A stretch of DNA of 64,000 nucleotides from Idiomarinaceae bacterium HL-53. Lineage in GTDB: Bacteria > Pseudomonadota > Gammaproteobacteria > Enterobacterales > Alteromonadaceae. Under the pieces are notes generated by a model that had not been told where the DNA came from, did not search any database, and saw nothing but the letters and a program-made list of their open reading frames with translations. The stretch is taken from NCBI GenBank assembly GCA_001458075.1, contig LN899469.1, positions 1,896,659-1,960,658 on the forward strand, given 5' to 3'. Positions 55,547-64,000 of this stretch are shown here, piece after piece. Each line of letters opens with the position of its first letter. Position 1 is the stretch's first letter. The translations under genes were made by a program, and so were the position numbers.

Positions 55547-56168
55547 GTTCACCGGCATTGTGCAAACGCAAGCTCAAATTAAAGAAGTTATAGAGAAAAC
55601 GAATTTTAAGCGCTTGACGATCAGTTTAGCACCACGTTGGCTCGAAAAGTTAGAAAAAGGAGCCAGCGTTGCTGTGAATGGATGCTGCCTTACCGCTGTT
55701 GCATTCGGCAGCGAGGGTGAAAACAGCTTCATTTCCTTTGATGTGATCGATGAAACGCTTGCGAAAACGAATTTGGGTTATTTGCAGGTGGGCGATGCCG
55801 TTAATGTTGAGCGTTCGCTCACCATGGGTGCAGAGCTCGGGGGCCATATTGTTTCTGGGCATATTCAAAGTGTGGCGAAGCTCGGCAAGAAAATTGTCAC
55901 CGAAGACAACTGTCGTTTATATTTCGAGATCGATTCTCAGTGGCTTGAGTATATTTTTTCAAAAGGCTTTATTGCGGTCAATGGAGCCAGTTTAACGGTT
56001 GGGGACGTTGATTCTCACGGTTTTTGGTTGCACTTAATTCCAGAGACGCTCGCAGTGACAAATTTAGGCTCGTTGACCGAGGGAAAACTCGCCAATATTG
56101 AGGTTGACCAGCACACGTTTACAACGGTCGAAACTGTCAAGCGCGTGTTAGCGAGGCAAACTCAATAA
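55545..56168 (+). CDS. ribE: Riboflavin synthase alpha chain RibE (RibC)
   Basis: A 207-residue riboflavin synthase built from two similar halves: MFTGIVQTQAQIKEV with SVAVNGCCLTAV, and HIQSVAKLGKKI with FIAVNGASLTVGDV. It turns two 6,7-dimethyl-8-ribityllumazine molecules into riboflavin. ATG at 55545 starts inside the CATG shared with the divergent DUF3080 gene, so its promoter and ribosome site (TAGG) must lie in that gene. The other riboflavin genes are not in the window. Its end overlaps the convergent CPXCG gene by 7 bases. Confidence 0.95.
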   Translation: MFTGIVQTQAQIKEVIEKTNFKRLTISLAPRWLEKLEKGASVAVNGCCLTAVAFGSEGENSFISFDVIDETLAKTNLGYLQVGDAVNVERSLTMGAELGGHIVSGHIQSVAKLGKKIVTEDNCRLYFEIDSQWLEYIFSKGFIAVNGASLTVGDVDSHGFWLHLIPETLAVTNLGSLTEGKLANIEVDQHTFTTVETVKRVLARQTQ

Positions 56169-56371
56169 TATTGCTCATCGTCGGCATTAATATGGAGATG
56201 ATATTTTTCATCACTTGGCTGTAATGACAGTTGTAGATGTATCTCTCCGCCGCAAGCCTGACATTCGTCCATATAATCTTGTTCGTCTTCACTTAAATCG
56301 ATATCGACATGTACACTATGCCCACAATGAGGGCAATGTACGATCGCATCTTGTATCCGCTCTTCAGACAT
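56162..56371 (-). CDS. CPXCG-motif cysteine-rich zinc-ribbon-like protein
   Basis: A 69-residue protein with two C-x2-C knuckles, Cys13/Cys16 in CPHCGHSV and Cys37/Cys40 in CQACGGEI, separated by an acidic segment (DIDLSEDEQDYMDE). This is the Cys_rich_CPXCG family, small proteins common in gammaproteobacteria with unknown role. The cysteines are placed to bind one zinc ion. GAGGTAAG precedes the ATG at 56371. Its 3' end overlaps ribE by 7 bases. Confidence 0.88.
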   Translation of the reverse strand: MSEERIQDAIVHCPHCGHSVHVDIDLSEDEQDYMDECQACGGEIHLQLSLQPSDEKYHLHINADDEQYY

Positions 56372-56480
56372 ACTTACCTCGAAATCTAATAGTGTATATA
56401 TTCAGTTTAGCAATCGGTTTCCTGATTGCGCGGCGGTAGGTAGCAAATTCAGCTAACTCTTAGCGAAATAATGGAATTTA

Positions 56481-57371
56481 TTAAGTGAGAAAGAGTGCTG
56501 CGATGCCGATGAGAGCGAGTAACGTGCCGGAAATAGCACGCAAGGTGGGCAATTTACCTCGTATCATTTGAATACCAAGCATGAAGAGTGGAGCGGTTGA
56601 CAACAGTGTTTGTGCGATGCCTGGTGAGACTGTTGCGACGGCGATTTGTTGTAACCAGATAGCAACGAATGTACCCATAAAAATAGCAAGAAAGAGCATT
56701 CCCAATGAGGTGTTCTTCAGTGCTTTTGCTGTGTCTTTAAGGATTTTAGGGCGCGACAAAATGAGAAACAGGGTGAGTATGAGTGTACCCGCGAGGATAC
56801 GAACAAATGCGGCTTCTAATGGCGATACAGAGGCGTTAGCAAATGCATAAAATGCCATGACCAAACCGACCGCTTGGCATATGGCTGCGCCAATTCCAAA
56901 TAAATAACCGCTTCTGGGCGGCTTCACAGTGCCTAACTGTTGTCTTTCTGTCAGCACCCAAATCACACCTAAAATAACCACTAAGCTTGAAATCGCTTGG
57001 CCTAAGGTGAGTATTTCTGATAGTGCTAGCCATGCAATAAGCGCTGCGAACGGAGGCGCTAAGTATTCCAATAGTATTGTGCGTGTGGGTCCCAAGCGAC
57101 GAAGCGCTGCAAAATAAAGAGAGTCCCCCAATGTAATGCCGACAACGCCACTGATAAACATGATCAGCAAGGTATTGCTTGTCCAGCCCCGCCAAAGCTC
57201 TTGAGAGATAAATATGATACCGACAAGGAGCAATGGCGTCGCAACTAGCCCTTTGACAAGGTTTAACTGCATAGAGCTCAGCGCGATTGTACTCCGGCTA
57301 TACAAAAGAGTGGCAAACGCCCAGCAAGCAGCGGCTGCGAGCGCCGCAAATTGACCTAAATAAATTGCCAT
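56481..57371 (-). CDS. EamA/DMT-family membrane transporter
   Basis: A 296-residue protein with about ten hydrophobic helices in two EamA halves. The first includes FAALAAAACWAFATLLYS and GDSLYFAALRRLGPTR, ending ILLEYLAPPFAALIAWLAL. The second includes YLFGIGAAICQAVGLVMAFY and GIAQTLLSTAPLFMLGIQM. It probably exports a small metabolite, but none can be named. It is transcribed away from thrS. A near relative in fold, not in sequence, lies at 7381-8247. Confidence 0.85.
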   Translation of the reverse strand: MAIYLGQFAALAAAACWAFATLLYSRSTIALSSMQLNLVKGLVATPLLLVGIIFISQELWRGWTSNTLLIMFISGVVGITLGDSLYFAALRRLGPTRTILLEYLAPPFAALIAWLALSEILTLGQAISSLVVILGVIWVLTERQQLGTVKPPRSGYLFGIGAAICQAVGLVMAFYAFANASVSPLEAAFVRILAGTLILTLFLILSRPKILKDTAKALKNTSLGMLFLAIFMGTFVAIWLQQIAVATVSPGIAQTLLSTAPLFMLGIQMIRGKLPTLRAISGTLLALIGIAALFLT

Positions 57372-57388
57372 AGAGCGGCCCTGTAAGT

Positions 57389-57417
57389 TTGCTTAAATAG
57401 GGGAATTTCGGTATAGT
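57389..57417 (+). promoter_or_regulatory. Probable thrS promoter
   Basis: TTGCTT (57389-57394) and TATAGT (57412-57417) are 17 bases apart. The predicted start near 57424 gives a leader of about 105 bases before the thrS ATG. I did not find the CGU anticodon-like loop that lets E. coli ThrRS bind its own leader. Confidence 0.65.
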
Positions 57418-57528
57418 TTCGCTTCTTTTTCGAGGCGCAGCACACTCTACTATCAGCCTTGATGAATTACAACGAACATACAAGTGGCACTTGGTAGGTG
57501 TCACCACTGTGAAAGGAATGTTTTATCC

Positions 57529-59445
57529 ATGCCAATAATTACACTCCCCGACGGTAGTCAACGTGAATTTCCGAATGCAGTTTCAGTACTCGATGTTGCA
57601 ACAGATATAGGCCCTGGCTTGGCCAAAGCAACCATCGCAGGCAAAGTGAATGGTGAACTTGTAGATGCTTGTGACTTGATCGAAACCGATGCGTCACTTG
57701 AAATTATTACCGCTAAAAATCAAGAGGGGCTGGAAATTATTCGCCATTCTTGCGCGCATCTGCTGGGACATGCCATCAAACAGCTATGGCCAGACACGAA
57801 AATGGCGATTGGTCCCGTAATTGACAATGGCTTTTACTATGACGTGGATATTGACAGAGCCCTACACCAAGATGACTTGGATGCGATAGAGAAGCGTATG
57901 CAAGAGCTAGCAAAAACAGGCTATTCGGTCATTAAGAAAAAAGTCAGTTGGAGCGAAGCACGTGACGTATTTGTGAGTCGTGGAGAGTCTTACAAGGTTG
58001 AAATTCTCGATGACAACATTGAGAAAAGCGACCGTCCGGGTCTTTATTACCACGAAGAGTACGTGGACATGTGCCGTGGGCCACACGTACCGAACATGAA
58101 TTTCTGCCAACATTTTAAAATTATGAAAGTGGCAGGTGCCTATTGGCGTGGAGATTCGAAGAATAAAATGTTGCAACGCATTTATGGCACTGCATGGGCT
58201 GATAAAAAGCAACTGAAGGCCTACTTGCAGCGTTTAGAAGAAGCAGAAAAGCGTGATCACCGTAAAATTGGTAAGGCACAAGATTTATTTCATTGGCAAG
58301 AAGAAGCGCCAGGTATGGTGTTTTGGCATCATAATGGTTGGACTATTTTCCAGGCACTCGAAAACTATGTGCGCGAGAAATTAAGAGAATATGACTACCA
58401 GGAAGTGAAAGGCCCACTCATGATGGACCGTGTGCTGTGGGAACGCTCTGGGCACTGGGAGAAATTCTCTGACCTGATGTTTACCACGTCTTCCGAGAAT
58501 AGAGACTATGCGGTAAAACCTATGAATTGCCCCGGACACGTACAGATTTTTAATCAAGGATTGAAGTCTTACCGTGACTTGCCGTTGAGAATGGCTGAAT
58601 TTGGCTGTTGCCACCGAAATGAGCCGTCTGGCGCATTACATGGGCTAATGCGTGTGCGCGGTTTTACGCAAGACGATGCGCATATTTTTTGTACCGAAGC
58701 TCAGGTTCAAGAGGAAGTCGCTGGTTGTATTCGCATGGTGTATGAAACCTACCAGACATTTGGTTTCCAAGACATTCAAGTAAAGCTGTCGACACGTCCG
58801 GAAAAACGTTTGGGCAACGATGAAATGTGGGATAGGGCGGAAGCTGCGTTGGCGGATGCACTCAAATCTCATGAGATTGAATTTGAATACTTGCCAGGCG
58901 AAGGTGCGTTTTATGGCCCGAAAATCGAATTCACGCTGTTTGATACCATTGGGCGTGCTTGGCAATGTGGTACGATTCAGCTCGACTTCGCTTTACCTGA
59001 TCGCTTAGGCGCAAGTTATGTAGGCGAAGATAATGAACGTCATATACCGGTTATGATTCATCGAGCTATTTTGGGCTCATTGGAACGTTTTATGGGTATT
59101 CTAATTGAAGAATATGCCGGATATTTCCCACTTTGGTTAGCACCAACTCAAGTGGTCATTATGAATATTACCGATAAACAAGCGGATTATGTCGCAAATT
59201 TGGTGTCTGAACTGAAAAATAAAGGATTTCGCGCGACAGCCGACTTGAGAAATGAGAAGATTGGCTTTAAAATCCGCGAGCACACATTAAAGCGTGTGCC
59301 GTACTTGTTAGTTGTAGGCGATCAAGAGATCGAACAACAACAAGTTGCAGTGCGAACTCGCAGAGGCGAAGATTTAGGAAAACTTGCAGTCAGTGAGTTT
59401 TTCGATAGATTACAAGCTGAAGTAACTGCTCGCACAATTTCATAA
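57529..59445 (+). CDS. thrS: Threonyl-tRNA synthetase ThrS
   Basis: A 638-residue class II synthetase (E. coli 642). ATG at 57529 matches the family N-terminus [14 protein letters not shown]; the longer in-frame reading from 57484 is unlikely. Domains in order are TGS (1-60), the editing domain with [10 protein letters not shown] and the downstream CRGPHVPN, the catalytic core with [10 protein letters not shown] and [18 protein letters not shown] (zinc ligands Cys and two His), and an anticodon domain at the end. It charges tRNA-Thr and hydrolyses mischarged Ser-tRNA. infC follows after 20 bases. Confidence 0.97.
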   Translation: MPIITLPDGSQREFPNAVSVLDVATDIGPGLAKATIAGKVNGELVDACDLIETDASLEIITAKNQEGLEIIRHSCAHLLGHAIKQLWPDTKMAIGPVIDNGFYYDVDIDRALHQDDLDAIEKRMQELAKTGYSVIKKKVSWSEARDVFVSRGESYKVEILDDNIEKSDRPGLYYHEEYVDMCRGPHVPNMNFCQHFKIMKVAGAYWRGDSKNKMLQRIYGTAWADKKQLKAYLQRLEEAEKRDHRKIGKAQDLFHWQEEAPGMVFWHHNGWTIFQALENYVREKLREYDYQEVKGPLMMDRVLWERSGHWEKFSDLMFTTSSENRDYAVKPMNCPGHVQIFNQGLKSYRDLPLRMAEFGCCHRNEPSGALHGLMRVRGFTQDDAHIFCTEAQVQEEVAGCIRMVYETYQTFGFQDIQVKLSTRPEKRLGNDEMWDRAEAALADALKSHEIEFEYLPGEGAFYGPKIEFTLFDTIGRAWQCGTIQLDFALPDRLGASYVGEDNERHIPVMIHRAILGSLERFMGILIEEYAGYFPLWLAPTQVVIMNITDKQADYVANLVSELKNKGFRATADLRNEKIGFKIREHTLKRVPYLLVVGDQEIEQQQVAVRTRRGEDLGKLAVSEFFDRLQAEVTARTIS

Positions 59446-59465
59446 ACTTGCTGGAGGAAGAAACC

Positions 59466-60008
59466 ATTAAAGGTGGAAGAAAAGGTCAAAAGACCGACAA
59501 AACCCGGATTAATGATGCCATCGCCGTTTCGGAAGTACGGTTGATTGATGCAGAAGGTGAACAAGTAGGGGTCGTTGGAATTAGTGAAGCCATTGAGCTT
59601 GCTGAAGAAGCCGGACTCGACTTAGTAGAAATTAGCCCGAATGCTGAACCGCCCGTATGTCGAATTATGGATTACGGCAAGTTTCTTTACGAAAAAAGCA
59701 AGCAGCAGAAAGAGCAGAAGAAAAAGCAAAAACAGATTCAGGTTAAGGAAGTTAAATTCCGTCCTGGCACAGATGAAGGCGATTACCAGGTCAAACTGCG
59801 CAACCTGCGTCGCTTTCTTGAGGGAGGTGACAAAGCGAAAGTCACCGTGCGTTTCCGTGGCCGAGAAATGGCACACCAAGAGTTGGGTATTCAGTTACTA
59901 GAACGAATTAAAGTCGATCTAGACGAAATATCTAACTGCGAGGCTTTCCCTCGTCGGGCTGAAGGTCGCCAAATGATCATGGTTTTGGCACCGGAAAGTA
60001 AGAAGTAG
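59466..60008 (+). CDS. infC: Translation initiation factor IF-3 with AUU start
   Basis: A 180-residue IF-3, the same length as E. coli IF-3. The conserved start aligns with ATT at 59466 (product [17 protein letters not shown]), 8 bases after GGAGG; an in-frame TTG six codons earlier would fall before the ribosome site. A rare AUU start in infC lets IF-3 repress its own translation in E. coli. The N domain has [18 protein letters not shown], and the C domain [14 protein letters not shown] and [10 protein letters not shown]. It keeps ribosomal subunits apart and checks the initiator tRNA. Confidence 0.93.
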   Translation: MKGGRKGQKTDKTRINDAIAVSEVRLIDAEGEQVGVVGISEAIELAEEAGLDLVEISPNAEPPVCRIMDYGKFLYEKSKQQKEQKKKQKQIQVKEVKFRPGTDEGDYQVKLRNLRRFLEGGDKAKVTVRFRGREMAHQELGIQLLERIKVDLDEISNCEAFPRRAEGRQMIMVLAPESKK

Positions 60009-60023
60009 CAGAGGTTTACAAGT

Positions 60024-60042
60024 AGAAGCTATGTCGGCTTCT
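60024..60042 (+). promoter_or_regulatory. Hairpin in the infC-rpmI gap, possible L20 control site
   Basis: AGAAGC (60024-60029) pairs with GCTTCT (60037-60042) around a 7-base loop. In E. coli the L20 protein represses rpmI-rplT by binding RNA before rpmI. Position fits, but the long-range pseudoknot was not traced. Confidence 0.3.
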
Positions 60043-60083
60043 CACCCTGTAACTCAATTGGCAATCAATGCGGAGTTTTTGTA

Positions 60084-60281
60084 ATGCCAAAAATGAAAAG
60101 TGTAAAAGGCGCGACTAAGCGCTTCAAGAAAACTGCTTCAGGCGGTTATAAGTGCAAGCAGTCTCACTTGCGTCACATTTTGACCAAGAAGAGCTCTAAG
60201 CGTAAACGTCATCTTCGTGCGAAGAACATGGTACATCAGAACGATGTTGGCCTTGTTGATCGCATGTTACCGTACGCATAA
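60084..60281 (+). CDS. rpmI: Ribosomal protein L35
   Basis: A 65-residue basic protein ([20 protein letters not shown]), the exact family length, ending with [12 protein letters not shown]. It binds 23S rRNA in the large subunit. It has GCGGAG before the ATG. It lies 75 bases after infC and 13 before rplT, the standard order. High Lys/Arg content is as expected. Confidence 0.96.
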   Translation: MPKMKSVKGATKRFKKTASGGYKCKQSHLRHILTKKSSKRKRHLRAKNMVHQNDVGLVDRMLPYA

Positions 60282-60294
60282 GAGGAGATAGAGC

Positions 60295-60654
60295 ATGGCA
60301 CGAGTAAAACGTGGTGTGGTCGCGCGTGCGCGTCACAAGAAGGTACTGAAGCAGGCGAAAGGTTATTACGGTGCACGTAGTCGCGTTTATCGCGTTGCGT
60401 TTCAAGCGGTAACTAAAGCGGGTCAATATGCATACCGTGACCGTCGTGCGAAGAAGCGTCAATTCCGTCAATTATGGATTGTTCGTATCAACGCAGCAGC
60501 ACGTCAAGGTGGTTTGTCATACAGCCGTTTTATCAATGGCTTGAAAAAAGCATCTGTTGAGATCGATCGTAAGATTTTGGCTGACATCGCAGTTCACGAC
60601 CAAGCAGGTTTCTCTGCATTGGTAGAAAAAGCGAAAGAAGGTCTTTCTGCATAA
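60295..60654 (+). CDS. rplT: Ribosomal protein L20
   Basis: A 119-residue basic protein (E. coli 118) starting [20 protein letters not shown], with [14 protein letters not shown] and [19 protein letters not shown]. It binds 23S rRNA early in assembly of the large subunit and, in E. coli, represses its own operon. GAGGAG precedes the ATG by 7 bases. A strong terminator follows 26 bases after the stop, separating it from pheST. Confidence 0.97.
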   Translation: MARVKRGVVARARHKKVLKQAKGYYGARSRVYRVAFQAVTKAGQYAYRDRRAKKRQFRQLWIVRINAAARQGGLSYSRFINGLKKASVEIDRKILADIAVHDQAGFSALVEKAKEGLSA

Positions 60655-60680
60655 TTAATGCAGGCCAGAACTTAAGCAAG

Positions 60681-60706
60681 AAAGGGAGCCTTAGCGCTCC
60701 CTTTTT
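60681..60706 (+). terminator. Intrinsic terminator after rplT
   Basis: AAAGGGAGC (60681-60689) pairs with GCTCCCTTT (60696-60704), with a 6-base loop and further T. In E. coli a pheM attenuator occupies this gap; no Phe-rich leader peptide is seen here. Confidence 0.88.
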
Positions 60707-60801
60707 CTTTTCTTTCTGGTATTATTCCGCACTTATAAATTATGAACAATGGCAAGCGTTTGACACGAGTCCGCTAATGTCATTGTGGTACGCACGAATA
60801 G

Positions 60802-61791
<990 letters not shown>

Positions 61792-61803
61792 GAGGGAAAG
61801 GTT

Positions 61804-64000
61804 ATGAAATTTAGTGAAAATTGGCTTCGCGAATGGGTAAACCCGTCTTTAAGTGCAGAAGCGCTAGCAGAACAATTGAGTATGGCCGGTTTAGAGGTCG
61901 ACGCTGTTGACCCTGTTGCCGGTGAGTTTTCAGGTGTGGTGATCGGCGAGGTAAAGGCGTGCGGCCAACACCCTAATGCTGACAAGCTTCGCGTGACCAA
62001 AGTTGACGTAGGGCAAGACGAATTGCTTGATATCGTGTGCGGTGCGCCGAATTGTCGCCTCGGTTTGAAAGTTGCTGTGGCAGTGGTCGGTGCGATACTG
62101 CCGGGCGACTTCAAGATTAAGAAAACAAAACTTCGCGGTGAACCGTCGAATGGGATGCTTTGTTCCGCGTCGGAGTTGTCGTTAAGTGATGACCACGATG
62201 GGATTCTTGAGCTTCCAGGAGATGCGCCAATTGGGCAAGATTTTCGTGAGTGGATGGATTTGAATGATCACACCATTGACGTTGACTTAACGCCTAATCG
62301 AGCCGATTGCCTTGGTATTCGTGGATTAGCGCGAGAAGTTGGCGTGTTGAATAATTTAGATGTGAAAGAGCCTCGAATTGCTGAAGTTTCACCCGCAATC
62401 CGTGACACCTTGGCGATTCATCTAGATGCGCCTGAAGCTTGTCCACGGTATATGGGGCGAGTAATCAAGCAAATTGACATGTCAGCGAGCACACCATTAT
62501 GGATGATCGAGAAATTGCGTAGAAGCGGTATTCGCAGCATCGATCCAGTGGTCGATATTACGAATTTTGTTCTACTTGAATTAGGGCACCCTATGCACGC
62601 GTTTGATCTTGCAGCGATCGACGGCGAAGTACGTGTTCGTTATGCAAAAGAGCAAGAAACGTTAAAGTTGCTCGATGGTGAAACGGTTCAGTTACAAACT
62701 GATGTATTGGTGATTGCCGATAAATCAAAGCCAATGGCGATGGCCGGTATTTTTGGTGGCGAAGCCTCTGGCGTAACAACGACTACACAAGATATTTTCT
62801 TGGAAAGTGCCTTCTTTTCACCAGTCACAATCATGGGTAAAGCACGTCGGTTCGGTCTTCATACAGACGCATCACATCGTTATGAGCGAGGTGTTGATCC
62901 CGAGCTGCAGAAAGTGGCAATAGAGCGTGCAACTGCTCTCATACTTGAAATTTGCGGGGGTAAAGCGGGTCCGATCACAGAAGCAAAGAGCGAAACTCAT
63001 TTACCTCAAACTAAGGTTGTTGAACTGAGAGCGAATCGCCTTGAACGCGTTTTGGGCATAAAGATCGTCTCTGAGCACGTCACCGAGATGCTCCGTCGAT
63101 TGGGTTTCTCAACAAAGTATGAAAGCGAAAGTTGGACCGTGAAGGTACCTGCTTATCGGTTTGATATCAGTATCGAAGAAGATTTAATTGAAGAAGTTGC
63201 TCGCGTATACGGCTATAACAACATTCCTTCTGTGGCTCCAGTTGCGGCATTGCAAATGAAGCGCCAAGAAGAAGGGCAGATTGCACTCTCAAAGCTGCAA
63301 CAGCGGTTGTTGTCTGTGGGATACCAAGAAGCGATTACTTATAGCTTTGTCGACCCGAAACATCAAGCGATGTTGTATCCTGAATCGCCTGCTTTGAATT
63401 TACCACACGCAATCTCGGTAGACATGTCTTCCATGCGTTTAGGTTTGTTACCCGGCTTACTCACGGCGGCAGGTTACAATCAGAAACGCCAGCAAACAGC
63501 AGTTCGACTCTTTGAATCAGGTCTAAAATTCGTTCCGTCTGAACCTGCGGAGAATGGCATCGAGCAGCGCGAAGTGCTGGGCGGAGTTGCGTTTGGCAGC
63601 TTATTGGCTGAACATTGGCAACAAGGAAACCAAGCACTCGACTTTTACAGTGTGAAAGGGCATGTGGAAGCACTGCTTAGCTTGTCTGGCTTAGAGAATT
63701 ATCGTTTTGTAGCGTCTGCGCATGCAGCACTGCATCCTGGTCAAAGTGCGTCAATTTATAAAGGTGAGCAATACGTGGGGTTCGTGGGAGCTCTTCACCC
63801 TCAGTTTGAGAAAACCTTTGGTCTTAAATCTCGTACCTTCGTCTTCGAACTCGATTTAGCACTTATATCTGCTCGGGATGTGCCGGTGGCAACTCCTATT
63901 TCTCGCTTCCCGTCGATTCGCAGGGATTTAGCACTCATTGTTGATAAAACTCTCGCTGCAGGTGAAGTGATAGAATTTATTCAAAAAATTGGCGCAAATC
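61804..64000 (+). CDS. pheT: Phenylalanyl-tRNA synthetase beta subunit PheT (partial, C-terminus outside window)
   Basis: 732 codons from ATG at 61804 are present and the frame is open at the window edge; the family length is about 795. Domains in order are the tRNA-binding OB fold (about 39-148), the B3/B4 editing domain, B5 ([19 protein letters not shown] region) and the catalytic-like core. The start of the FDX-ACB anticodon domain ([15 protein letters not shown]) lies near residue 700, just before the cut. The spacer after pheS is 12 bases with GAGGG upstream. Confidence 0.95.
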   Translation, partial: MKFSENWLREWVNPSLSAEALAEQLSMAGLEVDAVDPVAGEFSGVVIGEVKACGQHPNADKLRVTKVDVGQDELLDIVCGAPNCRLGLKVAVAVVGAILPGDFKIKKTKLRGEPSNGMLCSASELSLSDDHDGILELPGDAPIGQDFREWMDLNDHTIDVDLTPNRADCLGIRGLAREVGVLNNLDVKEPRIAEVSPAIRDTLAIHLDAPEACPRYMGRVIKQIDMSASTPLWMIEKLRRSGIRSIDPVVDITNFVLLELGHPMHAFDLAAIDGEVRVRYAKEQETLKLLDGETVQLQTDVLVIADKSKPMAMAGIFGGEASGVTTTTQDIFLESAFFSPVTIMGKARRFGLHTDASHRYERGVDPELQKVAIERATALILEICGGKAGPITEAKSETHLPQTKVVELRANRLERVLGIKIVSEHVTEMLRRLGFSTKYESESWTVKVPAYRFDISIEEDLIEEVARVYGYNNIPSVAPVAALQMKRQEEGQIALSKLQQRLLSVGYQEAITYSFVDPKHQAMLYPESPALNLPHAISVDMSSMRLGLLPGLLTAAGYNQKRQQTAVRLFESGLKFVPSEPAENGIEQREVLGGVAFGSLLAEHWQQGNQALDFYSVKGHVEALLSLSGLENYRFVASAHAALHPGQSASIYKGEQYVGFVGALHPQFEKTFGLKSRTFVFELDLALISARDVPVATPISRFPSIRRDLALIVDKTLAAGEVIEFIQKIGAN

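Noticed and set aside
57424-57528. E. coli-type thrS operator with a CGU anticodon-like loop
   Set aside because: No CGT occurs in the 105-base leader, and no convincing stem with such a loop could be drawn.

Overview
The window looks like a core-chromosome segment of a marine gammaproteobacterium of the Alteromonadales, most likely Idiomarinaceae (Idiomarina, Pseudidiomarina or Aliidiomarina). The grounds are moderate GC content by eye, a MerR-type LiuR leucine-catabolism locus with its operator, an ArgH-ArgA fusion, the divergent gltA / sdhCDAB-sucABCD block, and heavy investment in acyl-CoA and amino-acid catabolism. The family is an inference from gene content; no similarity search was run. 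I see no phage, insertion sequence, integron, CRISPR array, tRNA or rRNA gene.

Layout. 1-5508 (minus): leucine/isovalerate operon liuR-liuA-liuB-liuC-liuD (liuD cut by the window edge), with a LiuR operator at 5576-5591. 5634-9836: small barrel-like protein, thiolase, EamA transporter, Na+/Ca2+ exchanger-like protein and a DUF3192 lipoprotein. 9900-17262 (minus): three-gene RND efflux operon, one lipoprotein adaptor plus two different RND pumps. 17483-19565: metY under a MetJ-type operator, converging with a short metA. 19663-31242: TCA-cycle block, gltA divergent from sdhCDAB, sucAB (SucB with two lipoyl domains) and sucCD. 31358-37461: cyclic-nucleotide-binding-domain protein, then a tight run of ACAD11-type acyl-CoA dehydrogenase, APH-type kinase, histidine-phosphatase-like protein, SDR, PhzF-like protein and membrane-anchored alpha/beta hydrolase. 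37476-39493 (minus): ABC exporter whose permease carries a His-rich periplasmic insert. 39614-40726: small secreted protein and a YgjP-like metallopeptidase. 40710-46571: argCBFG-argH(A) behind ARG boxes. 46621-47743: secreted protein and methyltransferase. 47887-53618: FNR-type site, CioAB-type cytochrome bd genes and cydDC. 53622-57371: lipid kinase, DUF3080 lipoprotein, ribE, CPXCG protein and EamA transporter, packed with overlapping ends. 57389-64000: thrS-infC-rpmI-rplT-pheS-pheT, with infC starting at AUU and pheT cut by the edge.

How the genes fit together. Leucine, isovalerate and other acyl-CoAs are broken down to acetyl-CoA and acetoacetate, which feed the TCA block. Electrons pass through succinate dehydrogenase to quinone and, at low oxygen, to the bd-type oxidase. 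The most unusual group is 31940-37461: it carries, as separate overlapping genes, the kinase and dehydrogenase that animals fuse in ACAD10/ACAD11 for breakdown of 4-hydroxy fatty acids, next to a histidine-phosphatase-fold protein whose second catalytic histidine is replaced by serine. Other points of note are the second SucB lipoyl domain, the His-rich ABC permease, the large insertion in one RND pump, and the DUF3080/ribE pair whose start codons overlap head to head.
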